From positions 1 to 24,591 of the forward strand of contig CAZGZD010000014.1 of the NCBI GenBank assembly GCA_964530005.1: 24,591 nt of DNA, given 5' to 3'. Below are positions 1 through 8,074 of the stretch, one piece after another (position 1 is the first letter of the stretch; the number at the start of each line of letters is the position of its first letter). The translations under genes and the position numbers were made by a program. The notes under the pieces are model-generated. The model ran no database searches. It was not told the DNA's origin and was given only the letters and a program-made list of their open reading frames with translations. This DNA is from CAZGZD01 sp964530005. GTDB taxonomy: Bacteria; Patescibacteriota; Microgenomatia; UBA1406; GWC2-37-13.

Positions 1-37
1 CCGCAAGTATTAAGTATTGATTTTATAAAATAAATGT

Positions 38-505
38 ATGATCACGACTATTCTTTCAGATTTTTCTCGCGTTATCTTGAATTCAAAAGATAAAAATTAT
101 AAAGGAACTTTAAACGGACTTCATAAAGAATTATTAGAAGAACATACGAATTATCATTTTTTTGACTACTTTGAGTTTAATAACGAGGTTCTCAATCTAT
201 ATAGAAAGTTAAAAACAAAATATTCTATGAATGTTTTTACGACTGGAACTATCCAGAATCGACGTGAAGTAAGACAAATCATTGATCCAATCTTTGAACA
301 CATTTACACAACTAAGGATTTTGGTTTGAATAAAAGACAAGTTGAATCATACTTATTTGTTGCTAAAAAACTCAACAAAAAATCTAACGAGATCCTTTTT
401 ATTGATGACCAAATAGACAATATTCAAGCTGCCAAAAAAGCGGGATTACATACAATTCAATATTCAAAATTTGAGGAATTAGTATCAGAGCTTAAAAATT
501 ATTAA
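38..505 (+). CDS. HAD-superfamily hydrolase, YihX-like (HAD-IA variant 3)
   Basis: This is a 155-residue cytoplasmic protein with HAD phosphatase motifs. Motif I is LSDFSRVIL with nucleophile Asp8. The usual second Asp (D+2) is Ser10, comparable to the DxG form of YihX-type enzymes. Motif II is the Thr pair in VFTTGT (about 66-71), the motif III Lys is Lys99 in GLNKRQ, and motif IV is FIDDQIDN with Asp123/Asp124. The segment from HIYTTKDFG to AAKKAGL follows the YihX pattern, so a small-molecule phosphatase is plausible, but the substrate cannot be read. Loss of D+2 may lower or alter phosphatase activity. The gene is clearly more AT-rich than its neighbours (about 27% GC in a sampled line) and favours AAA and TTA codons, which suggests recent acquisition or weak expression. 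No SD is visible; the upstream bases are only AT-rich. It precedes nth on the same strand by 44 bp. Confidence 0.75.
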   Translation: MITTILSDFSRVILNSKDKNYKGTLNGLHKELLEEHTNYHFFDYFEFNNEVLNLYRKLKTKYSMNVFTTGTIQNRREVRQIIDPIFEHIYTTKDFGLNKRQVESYLFVAKKLNKKSNEILFIDDQIDNIQAAKKAGLHTIQYSKFEELVSELKNY

Positions 506-549
506 GAACTAAATTATTTCAGACCCGAATGTACCGCCAAAAATAAATT

Positions 550-1179
550 ATGAGTAATTTTGAGAAAAAGAAGCAGAAGGCGGTGGTTATTATCAAGAAG
601 CTAAAAGAACTTTTTCCAGATGCTAAAATTGTTCTTAGCTATTCCAATAACTTTGAGCTTCTGGTCGCCGTGATGCTAAGTGCGCAGTGTACTGATAAGC
701 AGGTCAATATTGTGACTAGTAAGCTCTTCAAAAAATATAAAAAACTGGAGGACTACGCAGCCGCTCGTCAAGAAGATTTTGAACAGGATATATTCTCCAC
801 AGGATTTTATAAAAATAAAGCCAAAAATATTCTTGCCACCGCCCGCATCATAAAAGATAAATTTGATGGTCGCGTTCCAAACACAATGAATGAGTTGCTT
901 AGTCTTCCGGGTGTGGCACGCAAAACTGCCAATGTAGTACTTGGTAATGCGTATGGAATAGTGGAGGGGATAGCGGTGGATACTCATGTTCGTCGACTAT
1001 CGCTCAAACTTGGTCTGACTGAGCATCAAAATCCTGAAAAGATTGAGAAAGACTTAATGGGGATATTGCCAAAAGACGAATGGTTCGATTTTACTTATCG
1101 ACTGATCGAGTACGGGCGCAAGTATTGTCCTGCCATAAAACACGATCACGAGAACTGCCCTTTGACAAAAATTACTTAG
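550..1179 (+). CDS. nth: Endonuclease III-like DNA glycosylase/AP lyase with incomplete Fe-S motif
   Basis: Base-excision repair enzyme (209 aa) that removes oxidised pyrimidines and nicks AP sites. The helix-hairpin-helix is LPGVARKTANVV, with catalytic Lys125, and the catalytic Asp is Asp144 in VDTHVRR. The N-terminal AVMLSAQCTDKQVN signature is canonical. The family's C-terminal [4Fe-4S] loop normally has four cysteines (C-x6-C-x2-C-x5-C). Here only Cys193 and Cys203 remain, the second position falls in the HDHEN stretch, and the protein ends six residues after Cys203, before the fourth Cys. The cluster is therefore probably absent or atypical. There is no SD before the ATG. The gene converges on fusA with an 18-bp gap. 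Function by family is firm; Fe-S loss is inferred from the sequence. Confidence 0.93.
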   Translation: MSNFEKKKQKAVVIIKKLKELFPDAKIVLSYSNNFELLVAVMLSAQCTDKQVNIVTSKLFKKYKKLEDYAAARQEDFEQDIFSTGFYKNKAKNILATARIIKDKFDGRVPNTMNELLSLPGVARKTANVVLGNAYGIVEGIAVDTHVRRLSLKLGLTEHQNPEKIEKDLMGILPKDEWFDFTYRLIEYGRKYCPAIKHDHENCPLTKIT

Positions 1180-1197
1180 TAAGCAGAACTAAAGGTT

Positions 1198-3303
1198 CTA
1201 TTTCGAAGATTGTTGCATTGAGGCCACGATATTCTGCGGCACTTCTTCGTAGTGAGAAGGCTCCATATATGTTGTACCTCGTCCCTCAGTCATTGACCTG
1301 AGTGTTGTGACATATCCTGAAAGTTCAGAAAGTGGTGCGAATCCTTTGATGATGACAGCCTTACTCCTTTTTTCAGTTCCTTGGATCTTGCCTCGCTTAC
1401 TTGAAAGATCACCAATCACTGTTCCCATAAACTCCTCTGGGACTGTAACCTCAACCTTCATAATTGGCTCAAGAAGTACCATACCGGCAGCTTTTGCTCC
1501 TTGCTGAAGAGCCATAGATCCCGCGATCTTGAATGCGATATCTGAAGAATCTACATCGTGATAGCTTCCGTCGTATACAGTAACCTGTAGATCTGTCATC
1601 GGAAATCCAAGAAGAACTCCCTTATCAAGCGCTTCTATGATACCTTTTTCAATTGAAGGGATATACTCAGCGGGAATTGTACCCCCCTTTATCTTATTCA
1701 CAAATTTGAAGCCTTCATTCCGACCAAGTGGTTCAAGCCTTATAAGACAGTGGCCATATTGCCCCCGTCCTCCTGATTGTTTTATATATTTTCCCTCGGC
1801 TTCAGCCGACTTAGTGATTGTCTCGCGATATGCAACTTGCGGTTTGCCGACATTGGCATCCATCTTCATTTCTCGTCGCATACGATCAACGAGTACCTCA
1901 AGGTGAAGTTCTCCCATGCCGGACATGATTGTCTGTCCTGTCTCCTGATTTATCTTGACCTTGAAGGTCGGGTCTTCGTCTGAAAGCTGACTGAGTACGT
2001 AGGATAATTTTTCCTGATCGGCTTTTGTCTTGGGTTCAATCGCAAGGGAGATAACAGGCTCGGCAAAAGTGATTTCCTCAAGAAGAAGTGGGTGGGATTG
2101 ATCGGCAAGAGTATCTGAAGTTTTAGTCTCCTTGGGGCCTACAAGTGCAACTATCTCACCAGCATAGGCAGTATCAATCTCCTCACGTTGATTAGCATGC
2201 ATAAGAAGAATTCGAGATACGCGTTCCTGCTTGCTGTGATTCACATTATATACATAGCTTCCAGCCTTTAACGTTCCAGAATAGATTCTGGCATAGGTAA
2301 TCTTTCCGACATGAGGATCAAGTTGAATTTTAAAGGCAAGTGCTGCAAAATTCTCCTCTGATGTAAGTAGGCGTTCCTCTTCATCTCCAGTTTGTGGATT
2401 TTTACCGACAATACGACCTAAGTCGACCGGGGAGGGGAGATAGTCAACAATAGCATCAAGTAGTGGTTGAACTCCTTTGTTGCGAAGAGACGTGCCTGCG
2501 TAGACCGGGATGAGTTTGTAAGCTACCACTCCACGTCTAAGTGCTTTTTTTAGCTCTTCAACAGAGATATCTTCACCACTCAGATATTTTTCCAGTAGCG
2601 CATCATCTTGCTCTGCAATCTGCTCAATAAGCCTCGCGCGTGCTTTCTCGACATTTTCTTTAAGATCTGCTGGTATTTCTTCAGAGACTGTGAACTCTGT
2701 TCCTTGTTCATCTTTATCCCATATGAGGGCTTGACGAGTGAGAAGGTCGATGACCCCTTTGAAATCATCCTCTTTCCCTATTGGATAGACCATTACAGCT
2801 GGAGTTGCACCAAGTCGCTCGACTATATCGTTTACGGTAGCATCGAAATCAGCTCCCAATTTATCCATCTTATTAATGAAACATATACGGGGCACCTTGT
2901 ACTTATCAGCTTGTCGCCATACTGTCTCAGATTGAGATTGTACTCCCTCTTCAGCGTCGAAGACGACTACGCCACCATCCAGTACTCGAAGAGATCTCTC
3001 AACCTCAGCTGTGAAATCGACATGTCCTGGTGTATCGATGATATTAATTCGCACACCATTCCAAAAGGTTGTGGTGGCGGCTGATACGATTGTGATTCCA
3101 CGCTCGCGCTCAGCTTCCATCCAGTCCATCTGAGTATTTCCTTCATCGATATCGCCAATTTTGTAGCTTCGGCCAGTGTAGAATAAGATTCGCTCTGTAG
3201 TTGTCGTCTTTCCAGAATCAATATGCGCAATAATTCCGATATTGCGGATCATATCGGCAGCAACATTTCTACTTTTTGTTGAGATTATATTTTTTTGAGC
3301 CAT
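1198..3303 (-). CDS. fusA: Translation elongation factor G
   Basis: GTPase of 701 aa, normal length for EF-G, that drives ribosomal translocation and, with RRF, ribosome recycling. GTPase motifs: G1 AHIDSGKT at 26-33 (Ser30 where Ala is usual), switch I with RGITI near 69-72, G3 DTPGHVD from 90, and G4 NKMD at 144-147. The C-terminal EF-G domains are recognisable, for example SGGRGQYGH and GMGELHLEVLVDR. It is the last gene of rpoB-rpoC-rpsL-rpsG-fusA and lies 98 bp after rpsG. I found no convincing promoter in that gap, so read-through from upstream is likely. The ATG lacks an SD. No tuf gene follows; the next gene is convergent nth. Confidence 0.98.
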   Translation of the reverse strand: MAQKNIISTKSRNVAADMIRNIGIIAHIDSGKTTTTERILFYTGRSYKIGDIDEGNTQMDWMEAERERGITIVSAATTTFWNGVRINIIDTPGHVDFTAEVERSLRVLDGGVVVFDAEEGVQSQSETVWRQADKYKVPRICFINKMDKLGADFDATVNDIVERLGATPAVMVYPIGKEDDFKGVIDLLTRQALIWDKDEQGTEFTVSEEIPADLKENVEKARARLIEQIAEQDDALLEKYLSGEDISVEELKKALRRGVVAYKLIPVYAGTSLRNKGVQPLLDAIVDYLPSPVDLGRIVGKNPQTGDEEERLLTSEENFAALAFKIQLDPHVGKITYARIYSGTLKAGSYVYNVNHSKQERVSRILLMHANQREEIDTAYAGEIVALVGPKETKTSDTLADQSHPLLLEEITFAEPVISLAIEPKTKADQEKLSYVLSQLSDEDPTFKVKINQETGQTIMSGMGELHLEVLVDRMRREMKMDANVGKPQVAYRETITKSAEAEGKYIKQSGGRGQYGHCLIRLEPLGRNEGFKFVNKIKGGTIPAEYIPSIEKGIIEALDKGVLLGFPMTDLQVTVYDGSYHDVDSSDIAFKIAGSMALQQGAKAAGMVLLEPIMKVEVTVPEEFMGTVIGDLSSKRGKIQGTEKRSKAVIIKGFAPLSELSGYVTTLRSMTEGRGTTYMEPSHYEEVPQNIVASMQQSSK

Positions 3304-3401
3304 TTAAAGTCTTGTAACTTATATCGTGTAACGTGAATCCCAAGAGCTAATTCATTGAGTTTTCTTGAGTTGCATATTACAGGGCACAGGTTTTGTGAGT
3401 A

Positions 3402-3875
3402 CTACCACTTAAGGTGGGCGAATGCTTTGTTTGACTCAGCTAATTTCTCAACCTGAGTCTTTTTGGCAACAGCATTACCTTGATTTTTTGAAGCTTCAAT
3501 AAGTTCTGTATATAGTTTATTTTCAAAAGATCTGAATTCTTTATTCGATCTTGAATTTGCGGCATCTATGATCCAGTTGAGGGCAAGAAAAAGTTTGCGC
3601 TCGCGTCTCACCTCAATAGGTACAAGGTAGGATGCGCCGCCCAATCGTCGTGGCCTCACTTCATGTTGAGGAGCTACATTTTGAATTGCCTGCAAAAGAA
3701 CATTTAGTGGCTCTTGACCCTCTTTTTTAATTCTCTCAAGTGCTTTATAAATAAGATTTCGAGCGACTTCTTTTTTGCCATCGCGCATTACAAATGTTAT
3801 CAACTTTGCAACCTCAAAGCTCCCATAGACAGGATCTGCTTTGAACTCAATCTTTTTATAGGGTCGTCGTGGCAT
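3402..3875 (-). CDS. rpsG: 30S ribosomal protein S7
   Basis: Primary 16S rRNA-binding protein (157 aa, typical length) that organises the head of the 30S subunit near the E site. The N-terminus MPRRPYKK and the segments ADPVYGSFEVAKLI, VEVRPRRLGGASY-like (here HEVRPRRLGGASYLVPIEV) and the C-terminal NKAFAHLKW helix are characteristic. It sits 27 bp after rpsL and before fusA, the classical str-operon order. In well-studied bacteria S7 can repress its own operon by binding its mRNA; nothing in the short spacer here shows such a site. No SD precedes the ATG. Confidence 0.98.
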   Translation of the reverse strand: MPRRPYKKIEFKADPVYGSFEVAKLITFVMRDGKKEVARNLIYKALERIKKEGQEPLNVLLQAIQNVAPQHEVRPRRLGGASYLVPIEVRRERKLFLALNWIIDAANSRSNKEFRSFENKLYTELIEASKNQGNAVAKKTQVEKLAESNKAFAHLKW

Positions 3876-3902
3876 ATTATTAATTTATTTTCTTGAATGA
3901 TG

Positions 3903-4322
3903 TTAACTTTTTACTTTTTCCATTTTTGTTCCATATTTGGAACGAGAAGTCTTGCGGCCTTGTGTGCCTGTTGTGTCAAAACGACCTCGCACAATATGAT
4001 ATTTAACCCCAGCAAGATCTTTTACTCGTCCTCCCCGAACCTGTACAACAGAGTGCTCAGCAAGTGTATGTCCGATACCTGGTATGTACGCTGTTACTTC
4101 CATCTTGTTGGATAAGCGAACACGCGCGACCTTACGTAGCGCCGAGTTTGGCTTACGAGGAGTCATAGTGCGTACAATCATACACACTCCACGCTTAAGT
4201 GGCGCATTTGACGCGACATATTTGCGTTTTAGTGAATTAAATGTTGTCTTGAGCGCTGCTGACTTCGACTTGCCCACTCGTCTCTGTCTCTTGTTCTTCA
4301 ACAGCTGGTTGATTGTCGGCAT
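3903..4322 (-). CDS. rpsL: 30S ribosomal protein S12, with Arg at the streptomycin-site Lys56
   Basis: Decoding-centre protein of 139 aa. It begins MPTINQLLKN, the standard S12 start, and carries the extra segment near residues 20-38 seen in low-GC Gram-positive S12. The conserved loop reads TMTPRKPNSALRKV: Arg56 replaces the usual Lys (K42/K43 in E. coli, K56 in B. subtilis), a position where Arg gives streptomycin resistance in model bacteria. The second resistance loop, GGRVKDLAGVKYH, keeps its usual Lys. The first 86 bp overlap the 3' end of rpoC in the +1 frame. No SD precedes the start, so translation may be coupled to rpoC. The match to the S12 N-terminus makes this start firm. Confidence 0.98.
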   Translation of the reverse strand: MPTINQLLKNKRQRRVGKSKSAALKTTFNSLKRKYVASNAPLKRGVCMIVRTMTPRKPNSALRKVARVRLSNKMEVTAYIPGIGHTLAEHSVVQVRGGRVKDLAGVKYHIVRGRFDTTGTQGRKTSRSKYGTKMEKVKS

Positions 4323-7300
4323 ATTTTTGCAAAAACTTATTATAATATTTGTCTATTAGCTCTTTCGTCACTGGAATTAGCCTTCCAATTATAACATTTT
4401 CTTTAAGGCCCAACAAGTAATCCACCTGACCCTTTATTGCTGCGCTGGAGAGTACATTGGTAGTTTGTTCAAATGATGCTGCAGAAAGCCATGAGTCTGT
4501 ATGAATTGAGGCCTTTGTAATTCCAAGAATTGATACTTTTCCAATTGCTGGCTTTCCACCTTGGGAAAGATGTCTTTTATTTTCCTCTTCAAATCTAATT
4601 CTGGATACGACTTCGCCCTTAATGAATGCAGTATCTCCCTCTTCCTCAATAATGACTTTCTCGCTCATTTTGCGAATGATTACTTCACAGTGCTTATCAT
4701 GGATCACAATTCCTTGTGATTCATATACATCTTGAATCTCGTTCAGAAGATACATCTGGGCGCTTCGGAGTCCTTTAATTGACAAAATATCATTTATATG
4801 TAGGTGTCCTTCAGAGAGAGCTGCTCCACGCGCCACAAGATCTCCATCTTTTACCTTAAGGCGTTGATTCATAGGGATCATAAACTCTTGTTTTTCACCT
4901 TCTTCTTGACCAGTAGCACTTGCTTGAATTGTGATTTGGTACATCTCACGGTCTGTGTCTTCGACTACTTTTACCTTTCCGTTTATCTCAGCTATTGGAG
5001 ATATTACTTTCGGTGTTCGAGTCTCAAAAAGCTCTTCAACTCGTGGAAGGCCTTGCGTCACGTCTGATATGACAATTCCTCCAAAGTGTCTGACTCGCAT
5101 AGTAAGCTGAGTTCCTGGCTCTCCAATAGATTGTGCTGCGATTACACCAACAGGTACACCAATCTCAACAACCCTATTTGTGGAAAGGTCGACTCCATAA
5201 CACGCTTGGCATACGCCATATTTTGATTCACAAACAAGAGCGGATCGTATAGTCGCTTCTTCTATGTCGTATTCTTGAAGCTTGATCGAAGCATCTTCAT
5301 CGACCAGCGTTCCAGCCTTGAGAATAGTGGATTTATTGTTAGTTATATCGTTTGCCAGGAATCGGCCCTTAATTCGAAGTTGAAGCTTGCTTCCACGAGT
5401 ATCTTCTTTTTTGATGGTAAGTCCTTGAGTGGTGCCACAGTCTTCTTCACGAACAATCATGTCATGGGAGACATCAACAAGACGGCGAGTGAGGTATCCG
5501 GCATCTGCTGTCTTAAGTGCTGAGTCGGTGAGTCCTTTACGTGCTCCACGTGCTGATATTACATATTCAAAAATCGATAATCCCTCTCGATAGTTTGATT
5601 TAGTTGGAACCTCAATGATCTTACCGACAGGATCAACAACAAGTCCTTTCATGGCAGACAATTGCTTAAGTTGTTCTCGGGATGCGCGTGCACCACCAGA
5701 TTGAATAATGATTTTTACTGGATTTTCAGCATCGATCTTGTTCCATGTACGATCTGCAAGGTTTTCGGTGGTCTCAATCCATATTTTATTACCTGAACGT
5801 CTTTTTTCATCGAGTGTCAGTAATCCCAGGTTATAATTTTTATTTATCTTTTCTATTTCTCCTTCTGCTTTTTCAATGATTTCTCCCTTTTCTTCAATAA
5901 TCTCACAGTCAAAGATCGAGACAGAAAGACCACCACAGACAGTCGCACCCCAAAAACCGGTTTCTTTGATTCGATCAATAAGTTCTCCAATTTTTTCATT
6001 CTCCGAATAAAGCTTTCGCGCAAGAGTGATGATGTCTTTTATATCAGCTGCTTTGACGTCTTTATTTATAAATCTCAACTCTTCATTTAGCGAGTTATTG
6101 AAGATGATTCGACCAACAGAAGTCTTGATGGTGACACCATTAACTCTTACCCAGATAGGCTGTCTGAGTATTATCTCATCAAGTTGATAAGCGGCAATCG
6201 CCATATCTGAATTTGCAAAAATTCTGAGCGAGTCATCTTTTGCATCTTTAAACGCATTGTCAAGAGTAGTGAGGTAGTAAACTCCAAGAGCCATCTCCTT
6301 ATTTGGCACAACAATTGGCGAGCCGTCTGCCGGCTTGAGTAGATTCTGGTATGGCATCATGCGACTTTTGACCTCTTCGATTGCAGCAACTGAGAGGGGA
6401 AGGAATACGCCCATAGCGTCTCCGTCAAAGTCTGCGTTGTACCCAGCACACACTGTTGGATGAAGTTTGATTGCATATGCATCTGTGAGAACAGGATAGA
6501 ATGCAAGAATTGAGAGTTTGTGAAGAGTGGGTGCTCGATTCAAAAGCACAGGGTGATTTTTGGTCACCTCTTCCAAAATGTCGTAGATGACAGGCTCTTT
6601 CTGTTCAAGGAAAGTTTTGGCGGATCTGATATTGGGTGCAAGTCCACGAACAATGATCTCACGAAGGAGATGGGGTTTAAAAAGCTCTATCGCCATTTCT
6701 TTAGGTATGCCACACTGATTGATCTTAAGTTCAGGTCCGACTATGATTGTCGACCGACCGGAATAATCCACACGCTTACCTAAAAGATTTTGTCTAAATC
6801 GACCCTGCTTGCCTCGCAGCACATCAGAAAGTGATTTTTGCACTTTTGCTGCACCTCCTGCTGCACGGGTTCTTCCTCTTGATTTTTGAAGGTCAAGGAG
6901 AGAATCAACAGCCTCCTGAAGCATTCTTTTTTCATTACGAAGTATGATTTCAGGTGCACCAAGATCGATAAGTTGCTTAAGTCGGTTATTGCGATTGATT
7001 ACTCGTCTATAAAAATCATTAAGGTCGCTTGTTGCAAATTTACCACCAGGTAGTTGTACGACAGGGCGCAAATCAGGTGGAATTACAGGAAGAACGGTCA
7101 ATATTGTCCATACGGGCGAAGTCTGACTTTTGATCAGGGACTCGATCACGCGAACTTTTTTGAGGAGTTTGCTACGTCTTTCACCTTTTGCTTTGGTGAG
7201 ATCATTGAGAGTCTGGGTATAGGATTTTTGAAGATCAAGCTCAAGGAATATATCGTATATTACCTCAGATCCCATTCCGACATCTATGAAGTTGCCAAGT

Positions 7301-8070
7301 TCACGCTCTCTAAGGTAGAGATAATCTTCTTCCTCAAGCACATCAAAAGCTTGGATTGTTTTTATGATCTTGAGGATGCGATCGAAGAATACGCTTTTTT
7401 GGGATTTGCGTTCTGAGTATTTATTTGAGAGTTGTTTGAGCTGTTCTTTTTCTTTCAAGTCAAGCTCGACAAATGCAATGTCTTGCTGCTCTTTGTTTGA
7501 GAGCTTCTTTTTGATTGCCTCTTTTTGTTTGTCAAAATTTTCTCGTACGCTCTGTTTTTCTATTTTATAAAGTTCTTCAATCTCTTCAATTTCTTTATCT
7601 TTGATAGTAGAAAGTGCGGTAAGTTCAACTTTTCGCTTTTCAGGATCAACATCTTTGACGAGGTAGAGGGCATAGTATATGATGCGCTCAAGAGATTGTG
7701 GCGGAATATCCAAAAGTACGCTGAGAGGTGAGGACGATCCTTTAAAATACCAAATGTGGGCGATAGGGGATGCAAGTTTGATATGACCCATTCGCTCTCG
7801 TCTTACGGCCGAGGTGGTGACTTCGACTCCACATCTATCACATACAATACCTTTGTATCGTATTCTTTTATATTTACCACAGTAACATTCGTAGTCTTTA
7901 GTTGGACCAAATATACGCTCATCAAAAAGACCGTCTTTTTCAGGTCTCAGGGTTCGATAGTTGATAGTTTCTGGTTTTGTGACTTCACCGCGTGACCATA
8001 CTGTAATCTCATCAGGGGAGGCGAGGTGAATCTTAAGACCCGAAAAATCAACAATTGGCAAATCTTCCAT
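4237..8070 (-). CDS. rpoC: DNA-directed RNA polymerase subunit beta'
   Basis: Catalytic largest subunit of RNA polymerase, 1277 aa. The N-terminal zinc site is CYCGKYKR...CDRC (Cys62, 64, 77, 80). The Mg-binding NADFDGD is at 545-551. The bridge helix region GARKGLTDSALKTADAGYLTRR is near 841-862. The second zinc site is one Cys near 878 plus CESKYGVCQAC near 947-957. The trigger loop starts AAQSIGEPGTQLTM and continues RVRHFGG, where most bacteria have RTFHTGG or RTFHIGG; the His is kept. A charged, coiled-coil-like insert at about 143-243 enlarges the clamp relative to B. subtilis and E. coli. The last 28 residues (from Tyr1250) form an acidic tail encoded by DNA that also encodes the S12 N-terminus. 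The gene starts 4 bp after the rpoB stop with no SD, so translational coupling is likely. Confidence 0.98.
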   Translation of the reverse strand: MEDLPIVDFSGLKIHLASPDEITVWSRGEVTKPETINYRTLRPEKDGLFDERIFGPTKDYECYCGKYKRIRYKGIVCDRCGVEVTTSAVRRERMGHIKLASPIAHIWYFKGSSSPLSVLLDIPPQSLERIIYYALYLVKDVDPEKRKVELTALSTIKDKEIEEIEELYKIEKQSVRENFDKQKEAIKKKLSNKEQQDIAFVELDLKEKEQLKQLSNKYSERKSQKSVFFDRILKIIKTIQAFDVLEEEDYLYLRERELGNFIDVGMGSEVIYDIFLELDLQKSYTQTLNDLTKAKGERRSKLLKKVRVIESLIKSQTSPVWTILTVLPVIPPDLRPVVQLPGGKFATSDLNDFYRRVINRNNRLKQLIDLGAPEIILRNEKRMLQEAVDSLLDLQKSRGRTRAAGGAAKVQKSLSDVLRGKQGRFRQNLLGKRVDYSGRSTIIVGPELKINQCGIPKEMAIELFKPHLLREIIVRGLAPNIRSAKTFLEQKEPVIYDILEEVTKNHPVLLNRAPTLHKLSILAFYPVLTDAYAIKLHPTVCAGYNADFDGDAMGVFLPLSVAAIEEVKSRMMPYQNLLKPADGSPIVVPNKEMALGVYYLTTLDNAFKDAKDDSLRIFANSDMAIAAYQLDEIILRQPIWVRVNGVTIKTSVGRIIFNNSLNEELRFINKDVKAADIKDIITLARKLYSENEKIGELIDRIKETGFWGATVCGGLSVSIFDCEIIEEKGEIIEKAEGEIEKINKNYNLGLLTLDEKRRSGNKIWIETTENLADRTWNKIDAENPVKIIIQSGGARASREQLKQLSAMKGLVVDPVGKIIEVPTKSNYREGLSIFEYVISARGARKGLTDSALKTADAGYLTRRLVDVSHDMIVREEDCGTTQGLTIKKEDTRGSKLQLRIKGRFLANDITNNKSTILKAGTLVDEDASIKLQEYDIEEATIRSALVCESKYGVCQACYGVDLSTNRVVEIGVPVGVIAAQSIGEPGTQLTMRVRHFGGIVISDVTQGLPRVEELFETRTPKVISPIAEINGKVKVVEDTDREMYQITIQASATGQEEGEKQEFMIPMNQRLKVKDGDLVARGAALSEGHLHINDILSIKGLRSAQMYLLNEIQDVYESQGIVIHDKHCEVIIRKMSEKVIIEEEGDTAFIKGEVVSRIRFEEENKRHLSQGGKPAIGKVSILGITKASIHTDSWLSAASFEQTTNVLSSAAIKGQVDYLLGLKENVIIGRLIPVTKELIDKYYNKFLQKYADNQPAVEEQETETSGQVEVSSAQDNI

Positions 8071-8074
8071 ATTT

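Noticed and set aside
1185..1199. Bidirectional terminator between nth and fusA
   Set aside because: The AGAAC/GTTCT stem is only 5 bp and AT-rich, and the nearest T-run is about 20 bases away. It is too weak to call.
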